A stretch of DNA of 15,691 nucleotides from Pseudomonadota bacterium (GTDB lineage Bacteria; Pseudomonadota; Alphaproteobacteria; Rhizobiales; Rhizobiaceae). The stretch is taken from NCBI GenBank assembly GCA_023435335.1, contig JAEYRU010000218.1, positions 1 to 15,691 of the forward strand, given 5' to 3'. The stretch's first letter is position 1. The number at the start of each line of letters is the position of its first letter. The notes beneath the pieces are model-generated. The model had not been told where the DNA came from. It saw only the letters and a list, made by a program, of their open reading frames with translations, and ran no database searches. The translations under genes were made by a program, and so were the position numbers. Below, one piece after another: positions 7,109-13,743 of the stretch.

Positions 7109-7137
7109 AAAAAATGCCTTTTGTCTTGTTAAAGGCA
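7109..7137 (-). terminator. Intrinsic terminator after the beta-oxidation/thioesterase genes
   Basis: Read on the minus strand, TGCCTTT pairs with AAAGGCA across a 9-base loop (stem bases 7131-7137 and 7115-7121), followed by six T (7109-7114). It lies 42 bases after the thioesterase stop. The stem is only 7 bp and half A/T, so strength is uncertain. Because it also sits in the promoter region of the S24-type regulator gene, it may double as an operator. Confidence 0.6.
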
Positions 7138-7178
7138 GATCGCAGCCTTGTCCAGCGTTACGCGGGCTTGCGCCGCAA

Positions 7179-7724
7179 TCAGGATGCGCGCTTGGCCAGC
7201 TTCCTCAGCCCCGCATGCGAGGCCATGAATATGCGCTCCTCCTCGCTCGGCGGGCGCGGCGCGATCCTGTGCCCGAGTTCCGCGACGATCTCGTCGATCG
7301 GCATGAAGCGCCGTTCGCGGAAATTGTAGATGCCGGCGGTGGTCATCACCAGCGCCGCGGTCTGGCCGTCCTCCAGTTCGAAGCGGTGACGGCCGATGAC
7401 CTGCGTGTCTTCCCAGGTCTCGAGCGTGGAGACCACGTCGAACTTCTTCCAGAGCCGGATCTCGCGGACATAGACGGCCTGCAGGCCGCCCATCATCGGC
7501 GCCCAGCCCTGCTTGCGGGCGTGGCCGAGCAGGCCGGCGCGGATGAAGATGTCGATGCGGCCGACGTCGGCCATCATCATGTAGCGAGCATTGTTGAGAT
7601 GGAAGTTGGAGTCGATGTCGGTCGGGAGGCAGCGGAACGACAGCCTGCTTTCATCTCCCATGCGGTATCGGCCGCGGGACTTCGCGGTCAACGCCATCCT
7701 GGCAAGGCGTCCCCAGACGTACAT
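7179..7724 (-). CDS. Acyl-CoA thioesterase-like protein (4HBT/THEM6 type)
   Basis: A 181-aa hot-dog-fold protein. The THEM6-like active-site stretch LPTDIDSNFHLNNARYMMMADVGRID (33-58) contains the Asp36/Asp38, Asn40, His42, Asn44-Asn45 pattern, and the second half has VREIRLWKKFDVVSTLETWEDTQVIGRHRF, typical of the barrel strands. It probably hydrolyses an acyl-CoA thioester in the cytoplasm; chain specificity cannot be read. I chose the ATG at 7722-7724 (MYVWGRLARM), with GGAG 7 bases upstream. An in-frame start 35 codons further upstream would run through the palindromic repeat and is rejected. It lies 150 bases downstream of the hydratase/dehydrogenase gene on the same strand, so it is either the last gene of the beta-oxidation operon or separately transcribed. 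A terminator-like hairpin follows. Confidence 0.8.
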   Translation of the reverse strand: MYVWGRLARMALTAKSRGRYRMGDESRLSFRCLPTDIDSNFHLNNARYMMMADVGRIDIFIRAGLLGHARKQGWAPMMGGLQAVYVREIRLWKKFDVVSTLETWEDTQVIGRHRFELEDGQTAALVMTTAGIYNFRERRFMPIDEIVAELGHRIAPRPPSEEERIFMASHAGLRKLAKRAS

Positions 7725-7742
7725 GACGTTGCTCCGAAGTTT

Positions 7743-7869
7743 CCCTCCCCCTTGGGGAGGACGCCGAGCGAAGCGAGGCGGATGGATAGGTCCATGCCGC
7801 GCAAGGCCGCCTGGAGCCAACCCATCCAATCGCCGACGAGTGTCTACCCTCCCCTTTGAGGAGGAGGGT
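7743..7869. repeat. C-rich palindromic intergenic repeat (REP/BIME-like)
   Basis: The gap between the hydratase/dehydrogenase and thioesterase genes holds two copies of CCCTCCCC, at 7743-7750 and 7847-7854, each folding on itself. The first pairs CCTCCCC (7744-7750) with GGGGAGG (7754-7760) across CTT. The second pairs ACCCTCC (7846-7852) with GGAGGGT (7863-7869). Between them are an imperfect CGCC...GGCG hairpin around GAGCGAAGCGA and an inverted GGATGG/CCATCC. From memory, C-rich palindromes of this kind are dispersed in Mesorhizobium-like genomes. It may stabilise or attenuate the transcript between the two genes. Confidence 0.6.
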
Positions 7870-7874
7870 CGCTG

Positions 7875-10097
7875 CTACGCCGCCTTCTTCGCCGCGCCCT
7901 TCGCGTATGGGTCGAAACGGTCGTAGAAGGTCTCGCCCTTGGCGGCCATGTCGGCCAGCAGCTTCGGCGCCTTGAACTGCGCGCCGTATTTCTTCTGCAG
8001 CCCCTTGGCGAGCTTCAGGAACTTCTCCAGCCCCATCCCGTCGATGTAGGAGAGCGCGCCGCCCGTATAGGGCGCGAAGCCGAAGGCGAGGATCGAGCCG
8101 ACATCCGCCTCGCGCGGATCGATGACGATGCCCTCCTCCATCACGCGCGCTGCCTCCAGCGCGATGGTGACGAGGAAGCGCTGCTTCAGCTCCTCGACGT
8201 CGATCCGGTCCGGATCCTGCTGCGGGTAGAGGTCCTTCAGGCCCGGCCAGAGGTGCTTCTTCGCAGGCTTTGCCGGATAGTCGTAGAAGCCCTTGCCGTT
8301 CTTGCGGCCGTGGCGCCCGTGCTTGTCGACCATCGTGTTGATCAGCTCGAACTGGTCGGCCGGCACGGCCTTCTCGCCGAGGTCGCGGATCGTCTGCTTC
8401 ATGATCTTCTGGGCGAGGTCGATCGCCGTCTCGTCGGTGAGCGCCAGCGGACCCACCGGCATGCCGGCCATCTTCGCCGCATTCTCGATCATCGCCGGCG
8501 GAACGCCCTCGATCAGCATCTGGAAGGCCTCGGCCATGTAGCGCAGCACGCAGCGATTCACGTAGAAGCCGCGCGTGTCGTTGACCACGATCGGCGTCTT
8601 CTTGATCGCCCGAACATAGTCGATGGCCACCGCGATCGCCTTGTCGTCGGTCTTCTTGCCGAGGATGATCTCGACCAGCATCATCCTGTCGACCGGCGAG
8701 AAGAAGTGGATACCAATGAAGTCCTTCGGCCGCGACGAGTTCTTCGCCAGCGCCGTGATCGGAATGGTCGACGTGTTGGAGGCGAAGATCGCCCCCTTCT
8801 TGAGCACGGCTTCCGCCTTCTCGGTCACGCCCTTCTTGATCTCGCTGTCCTCGAACACGGCCTCGATCACCATGTCGCAGCCTTCGAGCTGGCCGTAATC
8901 GTCGGTCGGCGTCAGCAGCGCGAGCAGCTTCTGCTTGTCGTCCTCCGTGGCGCGGCCCTTCTTGATCAGCCCGTCCATCAGGTCAGCGGAGTGCTGCTTG
9001 CCCTTCTCAGCCGACGGCATGTCGCGGTCGAGCAGCACCACCGGGATGCCGGCCTTGGCGGTCACGTAGGCGATACCCGCGCCCATGAAGCCGGCGCCAA
9101 GCACGCCGATCTTCTTGAACTTCGTCTCCGGCACGCCCTCGGGTCGGCGGGCGCCCTTGTTGAGTTCCTGCAGCGAGACGAAGAGCGAGCGCACCATCAT
9201 CGCGGCCTCGGTCGAGCGCAGGATCTCGGTAAAGTAGCGCTGTTCGATCCTGAGCGCCGTGTCGAAGGGAACCAGCAGGCCCTCGTAGACGCATTTCAGG
9301 ATGGCGCTCGCGGCCGGGTAGTTGCCGTAGGTCTCGCGGCGCAGGATGGCGATGGCCGGCGGCCACAGGTTCGCCCCGGCGGCCGAATAGACCGGCCCGC
9401 CCGGCAGCTTGAAACCCTTCTCGTCCCAGGGCTGCACAGGCTTCAGGCCATTCCTGATCATGCCCTTGGCAGTCTCGATCAGTTGGTCGGGCGCGGCGAT
9501 CTCGTGAATCAGGCCCATCGACTTCGCCTTCTTGGGCGAGAGGTTCTGCCCGGAGGTGAGCATCTGCAGCGCCTGCTGCCCGTCGGTCAGGCGGGGCACG
9601 CGCTGGGTGCCGCCGGCCCCCGGGAAGATGCCCACCTTCACCTCGGGCAGCGCCATCTTCACCTTGTCGCTGTCGGCAGCCACGCGGCCGTGGCAGGCGA
9701 GCGACAGCTCGAACGCGCCGCCCATGCAGGTGCCGTTGATCGCCGAGACCCACGGCTTGCCGCAGGTCTCCAGCTTGCGCCAGAGCCAGCTCATGCGGCC
9801 TGCGCCGTCGAACAGCAGCTTGGTTGCGGCTTCCGGATTCTTCTTCGCCTCGGCCCTGTAGATGCCCAGCATCTTCTGAAGCATCGTCAGGTCGGCGCCG
9901 CCGGAGAAGCTGTCCTTGCCGGACGTGATGACCGCGCCCTTGATCTTCTCGTCGCCGGCCACCTGGTCGATGATCTTGTCCAGTTCGTCCATCACCTCCT
10001 CGGTGAAGACGTTCATCGTCTTGCCCGGGCTGTCCCAGGTCACGAGCGCGATGCCGTCGGCGTCGGTCTCGACCGTGAAGTTCTTGTAGTCAGCCAT
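7875..10097 (-). CDS. Fused enoyl-CoA hydratase / 3-hydroxyacyl-CoA dehydrogenase (FadB/FadJ type)
   Basis: A 740-aa bifunctional enzyme for the second and third steps of the beta-oxidation cycle. The N-terminal crotonase domain (about 1-210) has both catalytic glutamates: E130 in NGTCMGGAFELSLACHGR and E152 in LPEVKVGIFPGAGGTQRVP. The NAD-binding dehydrogenase domain starts near 327 with GAGFMG (334-339), then ASNTSTIPI (439-447) and the catalytic His464 in GIHFFSP, followed by the helical C-terminal domains (about 505-730). Length fits the FadB/FadJ alpha subunit, which forms a complex with a thiolase; the thiolase gene lies just upstream with a 23-base gap. The ATG has AAGGAG 8 bases upstream. 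Whether it carries delta3-delta2 isomerase activity as in FadB is not clear. The C-terminus is rich in Lys and Ala. Confidence 0.95.
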   Translation of the reverse strand: MADYKNFTVETDADGIALVTWDSPGKTMNVFTEEVMDELDKIIDQVAGDEKIKGAVITSGKDSFSGGADLTMLQKMLGIYRAEAKKNPEAATKLLFDGAGRMSWLWRKLETCGKPWVSAINGTCMGGAFELSLACHGRVAADSDKVKMALPEVKVGIFPGAGGTQRVPRLTDGQQALQMLTSGQNLSPKKAKSMGLIHEIAAPDQLIETAKGMIRNGLKPVQPWDEKGFKLPGGPVYSAAGANLWPPAIAILRRETYGNYPAASAILKCVYEGLLVPFDTALRIEQRYFTEILRSTEAAMMVRSLFVSLQELNKGARRPEGVPETKFKKIGVLGAGFMGAGIAYVTAKAGIPVVLLDRDMPSAEKGKQHSADLMDGLIKKGRATEDDKQKLLALLTPTDDYGQLEGCDMVIEAVFEDSEIKKGVTEKAEAVLKKGAIFASNTSTIPITALAKNSSRPKDFIGIHFFSPVDRMMLVEIILGKKTDDKAIAVAIDYVRAIKKTPIVVNDTRGFYVNRCVLRYMAEAFQMLIEGVPPAMIENAAKMAGMPVGPLALTDETAIDLAQKIMKQTIRDLGEKAVPADQFELINTMVDKHGRHGRKNGKGFYDYPAKPAKKHLWPGLKDLYPQQDPDRIDVEELKQRFLVTIALEAARVMEEGIVIDPREADVGSILAFGFAPYTGGALSYIDGMGLEKFLKLAKGLQKKYGAQFKAPKLLADMAAKGETFYDRFDPYAKGAAKKAA

Positions 10098-10120
10098 TTC
10101 CCAATCTCCTTCCGGCCGGA

Positions 10121-11329
10121 TCAGACGCGCTCGATGATGGTCGCGGTGCCCATGCCCGCGCCGATGCAGAGCGTCACCAGCGCCGTGTTCAGATCGCGCC
10201 GCTCGAGTTCGTCGAGCACGGTGCCGAAGATCATCGCGCCGGTAGCGCCGAGCGGATGGCCCATGGCGATAGCGCCGCCGTTGACGTTCATCTTGTCGTG
10301 GTCGATGTCGAAGGCCTGCATGTAGCGCAGGACGACCGAGGCGAATGCCTCGTTGAGCTCGAACAGGTCGATGTCGTCGATCGTCATCTTTGCCCGCTTG
10401 AGCAGCTTCTCCGTCACGTCGACCGGACCGGTCAGCATGATCGCCGGCTCGGAGCCGATATTGGTGAAGGCGCGGATGCGGGCGCGCGGCTTCAGCCCCA
10501 TCGCCTTGCCGCCCTTCTTGGAACCGAGCAGCACCGCCGCGGCGCCGTCCACGATGCCGGAGGAGTTGCCGGCATGGTGGACATGCTTGATCGCCTCGAC
10601 TTCGGGGTAGCGCTGCACGGCGACGGCGTCGAAGCCGCCCATCTCGCCCGGCATGACGAAGGACGGGTTGAGCGAGGCGAGCGCCTGCATGTCGGTGCCG
10701 GGCCGCATGTGCTCGTCATGGTCGAGGATGGTGAGGCCGTTCTGGTCCTTGATCGGCACGACCGAGTTCTTGAAGTAACCCTTCTCCCAGGCCTTGGCGG
10801 CGCGCTTCTGGCTCTCCACCGAATAGGCGTCCACGTCGTCGCGCGAGAAGCCGTACTTGGTGGCGATCAGGTCGGCCGAGACGCCCTGCGGCACGAAATA
10901 GGAGGGAAGGCCCACCGACGGGTCCATGAACCAGGCGCCGCCCGACATTCCCATGCCGACGCGCGACATCGATTCCACGCCGCCGGCGATCACGATGTCG
11001 TCCGAGCCGCCGGCGATCTTGGCTGCGCCCAGGTTGATGGCGTCGAGGCCGGACGCGCAGAAGCGGGACAGCTGGATGCCTGGAGCCTCGGTGGCGTAGC
11101 GCGCCTCGAAAGCGGAAGCGCGCGGGATGACCGAGCCAGCCTCGCCTACCGGATCGACGCAACCGAAGACGATGTCGTCGACGAGGCTGGTGTCCAGTTC
11201 GTTGCGGTCGCGCACCGCCTCCAGCACCTTGGCGCCGAGGCGTACCGCCGGCACCTCGTGCAGCGATCCGTCCTTCTTGCCGCGCCCGCGCGGGGTGCGC
11301 ACCGCGTCATAGACATATGCGTCTGCCAT
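10121..11329 (-). CDS. Acetyl-CoA C-acyltransferase (thiolase)
   Basis: A 402-aa thiolase that splits 3-ketoacyl-CoA with CoA to give acetyl-CoA and a shortened acyl-CoA, the last step of the beta-oxidation cycle. The residues needed are present: nucleophile Cys91 in SRFCASGLDAINLGA, His358 in GGAIAMGHPLGATGA, and Cys388 in TLCIGAGMGTA. The family segment IVIAGGVESMSRVGMG is also clear. Length is usual for the family. The ATG at 11327-11329 has AAGGAG 6 bases before it. It precedes the hydratase/dehydrogenase gene on the same strand, the expected partner for a FadAB-type complex, and follows the glutathione S-transferase by 57 bases. A role as biosynthetic acetyl-CoA acetyltransferase is possible but less likely in this context. 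Confidence 0.94.
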   Translation of the reverse strand: MADAYVYDAVRTPRGRGKKDGSLHEVPAVRLGAKVLEAVRDRNELDTSLVDDIVFGCVDPVGEAGSVIPRASAFEARYATEAPGIQLSRFCASGLDAINLGAAKIAGGSDDIVIAGGVESMSRVGMGMSGGAWFMDPSVGLPSYFVPQGVSADLIATKYGFSRDDVDAYSVESQKRAAKAWEKGYFKNSVVPIKDQNGLTILDHDEHMRPGTDMQALASLNPSFVMPGEMGGFDAVAVQRYPEVEAIKHVHHAGNSSGIVDGAAAVLLGSKKGGKAMGLKPRARIRAFTNIGSEPAIMLTGPVDVTEKLLKRAKMTIDDIDLFELNEAFASVVLRYMQAFDIDHDKMNVNGGAIAMGHPLGATGAMIFGTVLDELERRDLNTALVTLCIGAGMGTATIIERV

Positions 11330-11386
11330 GGGAGTCTCCTTCCTTCACGCCAGGCCGACTCGCGGCCCGGCCGGGTTCGAATTCGT

Positions 11387-12019
11387 TCACATGCCCGAGG
11401 GCATCAGGTCTTCCGGCATCGCCCAGCCCGGCAGCGCCTTTATGCGCTCCAGCCAGGCCGAAACGGCCGGGTAGTCGGACCAGTCGGCGGCGATCTGCTG
11501 CGGCCAGAAGAGATAGCCGCAGAGCGACAGGTCGGCGATGGTCGGGCGGCTGGCGGCCACCCATTCGCGGCCGGTCAGGTGCGTGTCAAGTATCTTCCAC
11601 GCGTCCTGCGCCCGGGAATATATGAACTCGGCGGCCGGATCGCCCGCCTTGCCGCGGAAATGGCGCATAAAGCGCTCGGTCGCAGTGTAGCTGGTCAGCT
11701 TGTGGTTGTCGAAAAGGATCCAGCGCAGGATCTCGTATTCCTCCGCCTCGGTCTGATGGCCGAACTTGCCGAAATGGCGGGACAGGTAGATCAGGATCGC
11801 GCCCGACTGGCTGAGCGTGAAGTCGCCATCAGCGCGATGATGCACCAGCACCGGTGCCTCGCCCATCACGTTGACGGCGCGGTATTCGGGCAAACGCGTC
11901 TCGCCGCCGAAGAACTTCACGCCCTTCGGCTCCCAGTCCGCCCCGCACAGCGCCAGCATCAGCGCCACCTTGTAGGAATTGCCGCTCTCCGAGAAGCAAT
12001 AAAGCGTGAATTCGGCCAT
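11387..12019 (-). CDS. Glutathione S-transferase family protein
   Basis: A 210-aa cytosolic GST-like protein. The N-terminal thioredoxin-like domain (1-80) has FTLYCFSESGNSYKVALMLAL, the cis-Pro56 in GEAPVL, and the glutathione-binding TLSQSGAILIYLS (68-80). The helical C-terminal domain (about 90-205) carries the N-capping motif RPTIADLSLCGYL (158-170) with Asp163. The catalytic residue is probably Ser10, Ser12 or Ser15, not Cys or Tyr. The substrate is unknown. I chose the ATG at 12017-12019: it lies one base after the OsmC stop (TGACATG), suggesting coupled translation, and gives the normal GST N-terminus. A start six codons upstream (12037), overlapping OsmC, is possible. It sits inside the beta-oxidation gene run, so it may remove reactive acyl or aldehyde products; that is inference. 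Confidence 0.88.
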   Translation of the reverse strand: MAEFTLYCFSESGNSYKVALMLALCGADWEPKGVKFFGGETRLPEYRAVNVMGEAPVLVHHRADGDFTLSQSGAILIYLSRHFGKFGHQTEAEEYEILRWILFDNHKLTSYTATERFMRHFRGKAGDPAAEFIYSRAQDAWKILDTHLTGREWVAASRPTIADLSLCGYLFWPQQIAADWSDYPAVSAWLERIKALPGWAMPEDLMPSGM

Positions 12020-12020
12020 G

Positions 12021-12488
12021 TCAGCCGTTCCCCCCATGACGCGGCTCGACCACCACCTCGGCCTTCACCGAGTTTGCGATGAAGCAGGCTTCGTGTGCCT
12101 GGTGGTGCAGATGCTCCAGCGTCGCCTCGTCGGCGTCGCAGTCGACGAGCGGCCGCAGCACGACGCGCGTCATGGCGATGCGTCCGTCCTCGAGCTTTCC
12201 GAGGTCGCCGACCGCCTCGTCGCGATAGCTGCGCACGGCCACCTTGGCGCGGCGCGCGAAATCCAGGAACCAGAGCATGTGGCAGGAGGAGAGCGACGCG
12301 ACGAAGAACTCCTCCGGGTCGATCGCCGCCTCCGACGACCAGGGTGCGCGCACCGCGCCGGGGGCGGCCGAGCCCTGCACCACGGCGCCGCCGTCGAAGC
12401 TGATGTCGTGCACGCGGCTGTAGTGGCCGCGCAGGAATTCCTCGGCTTCGGGGGCCGTCCACGAGATCGTGGCCTGATGTTGCGACAT
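12021..12488 (-). CDS. OsmC-family peroxide-handling protein
   Basis: A 155-aa OsmC/Ohr-fold protein. The two conserved redox cysteines are present: Cys69 in EEFFVASLSSCHMLWFLDFARR and Cys135 in HHQAHEACFIANSVKAEV. The Glu near residue 59 and the FDGG segment also fit the family. OsmC and Ohr reduce organic hydroperoxides with thiol donors; this OsmC-subgroup member is probably cytoplasmic and its donor is unknown. The ATG at 12486-12488 follows the upstream acyl-CoA dehydrogenase stop by two bases (TAGACATG) and has GAGGAG 9 bases before it; a longer frame starting 52 codons upstream lies inside the dehydrogenase gene and is rejected. Tight spacing on both sides shows cotranscription with a dehydrogenase and a GST. 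Confidence 0.9.
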   Translation of the reverse strand: MSQHQATISWTAPEAEEFLRGHYSRVHDISFDGGAVVQGSAAPGAVRAPWSSEAAIDPEEFFVASLSSCHMLWFLDFARRAKVAVRSYRDEAVGDLGKLEDGRIAMTRVVLRPLVDCDADEATLEHLHHQAHEACFIANSVKAEVVVEPRHGGNG

Positions 12489-12490
12489 GT

Positions 12491-13663
12491 CTACAAACTC
12501 CTCGAAATGAGCAGCTTCATGATCTCGTTGGTGCCGCCGTAGATGCGCTGCACGCGGGCGTCGCGCCACATGCGGGCGATCGGATACTCGTTCATGTAGC
12601 CGTAGCCGCCGAAGAGCTGGAGGCATTCGTCGGCGACCTTGCACTGCAGGTCGCTCAGCCAGTATTTCGCCATCGACGCGGTGACCGGATCGAGCCCGCC
12701 GTCGATATGGCGCGCCACGCAGTCGTTGTAGAAGACGCGCCCGATGGTCACTTCCGTCTTCAGCTCCGCCAGCTTGAACTGCGTGTTCTGGAAGTCGATG
12801 ACCGCCTTGCCGAAGGCCTTGCGCTCCTTCACGTAGTCGACGGTGACGGCCAGCGCCCGCTCGGCCATGGAGATCGCCTGCGCGCCGACCAGCAGCCGCT
12901 CCTGCGGGAGCTGCTGCATGAGCTGGACGAAACCCTGTCCCTCTTCCCGGCCGAGCAGGTTGGCGGTCGGCACGCGCACGTCGTTGAAGAACAGTTCGGA
13001 CGTGTCGTTGGCCTTGAGCCCGATCTTGTCGAGGTTGCGTCCGCGCTCGAACCCTTCCACCTCGTCGGTTTCGTCCACGATCAGCGACGTGCCCTTGGCG
13101 CCCTGCGAGGGGTCGGTCTTGGCCACCACGATGATGAGGTTGGCGTTCTGGCCGTTGGTGATGAAGGTCTTGGAGCCGGAAATGGAATACTGGTTGCCGT
13201 GCTTCTCGGCGCGCGTCTTGACGCCCTGCAGGTCGGAGCCGGCGCCCGGTTCCGTCATGGCGATGGCGCCGATCAGCTCGCCTGTCGCCATGCGCGGCAG
13301 CCAGCGCTTCTTCTGCTCCTCGGAACCGTAATGGAGGATGTAGGGCGCGACGATCGCATTGTGCAGCGCGATGCCGAAGCCGTCGGTGCCGACATGGCCG
13401 AGCGCCTCGGCGATGGCGCTCTCATGCGCGTAGGTCCCGCCCGAGCCGCCATATTCCTCGGGCATCGAGGCGCAAAGGAGGCCGGCGGCGCCCGCCTTTT
13501 CCCATGCCGCCCGCTCGACGATCTCGGCCTTCTCGTATTCGTCGTATTTCGGCGCGATCTCGGTCTCCAGGAACTTCGCCGCCATGTCGTAGAGCATGGC
13601 GACGTCTTCACCGGCCCAGGACGGCTTGGGCACCTGAAGGATGGAGGCTGGATCACTGGCCAC
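12491..13663 (-). CDS. Acyl-CoA dehydrogenase, long-chain (LCAD) type
   Basis: A 390-aa FAD enzyme that forms trans-2-enoyl-CoA. Visible are the FAD/substrate segment IAMTEPGAGSDLQGVKT (134-150), ITNGQNANLIIVV, the C-terminal domain with KERKAFGKAV (279-288), QLFGGYGYMNEYPIARMWRDARV (349-371) and IYGGTNEIMK (374-383). The usual catalytic Glu of the YEGT motif is Gly here; instead QLPQERLLV (251-259) supplies Glu255 at the LCAD/isovaleryl-CoA dehydrogenase position. Overall similarity to mitochondrial LCAD (PQERLL, ASMAKYW, YGGTNEI) is strong. Substrate could be long-chain or branched acyl-CoA. The start is GTG at 13661-13663 with GGGGAG 6 bases upstream. It leads the tightly packed dehydrogenase-OsmC-GST group. 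An 80-base gap with a palindrome separates it from the larger dehydrogenase. Confidence 0.94.
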   Translation of the reverse strand: MASDPASILQVPKPSWAGEDVAMLYDMAAKFLETEIAPKYDEYEKAEIVERAAWEKAGAAGLLCASMPEEYGGSGGTYAHESAIAEALGHVGTDGFGIALHNAIVAPYILHYGSEEQKKRWLPRMATGELIGAIAMTEPGAGSDLQGVKTRAEKHGNQYSISGSKTFITNGQNANLIIVVAKTDPSQGAKGTSLIVDETDEVEGFERGRNLDKIGLKANDTSELFFNDVRVPTANLLGREEGQGFVQLMQQLPQERLLVGAQAISMAERALAVTVDYVKERKAFGKAVIDFQNTQFKLAELKTEVTIGRVFYNDCVARHIDGGLDPVTASMAKYWLSDLQCKVADECLQLFGGYGYMNEYPIARMWRDARVQRIYGGTNEIMKLLISRSL

Positions 13664-13706
13664 GGACTGCTCCCCGATTGCGTGCTGTCACGGCTCTAGC
13701 AAGAAA

Positions 13707-13720
13707 GTTCAAACTTGAAC
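13707..13720. promoter_or_regulatory. Operator-like 14-bp palindrome upstream of the LCAD-type gene
   Basis: GTTCAA, two bases (AC), TTGAAC: a perfect 6-bp dyad in the 80-base gap between the two acyl-CoA dehydrogenase genes, 44 bases before the GTG start. On the minus strand TTGCTAGAGC follows 4 bases later and might hold a -10. Small symmetric sites like this are typical of TetR-family regulators, several of which control fatty-acid catabolism. It suggests a second, regulated promoter inside the run. Confidence 0.45.
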
Positions 13721-13743
13721 AGACCTGCCGGACGCTGGATCAC

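Noticed and set aside
8253..10325. 690-codon plus-strand open frame opposite the hydratase/dehydrogenase gene
   Set aside because: Same shadow-frame composition, no recognisable domain, and complete overlap with a well-supported gene.
10256..12082. 608-codon plus-strand open frame opposite the thiolase and GST genes
   Set aside because: It spans two real minus-strand genes and the gap between them, and its translation resembles no protein family.
12489..12644. Longer N-terminus for the OsmC-family protein
   Set aside because: The extension lies inside the acyl-CoA dehydrogenase gene, is Arg/His-rich, and the internal ATG has a good GAGGAG and sits two bases after the upstream stop.
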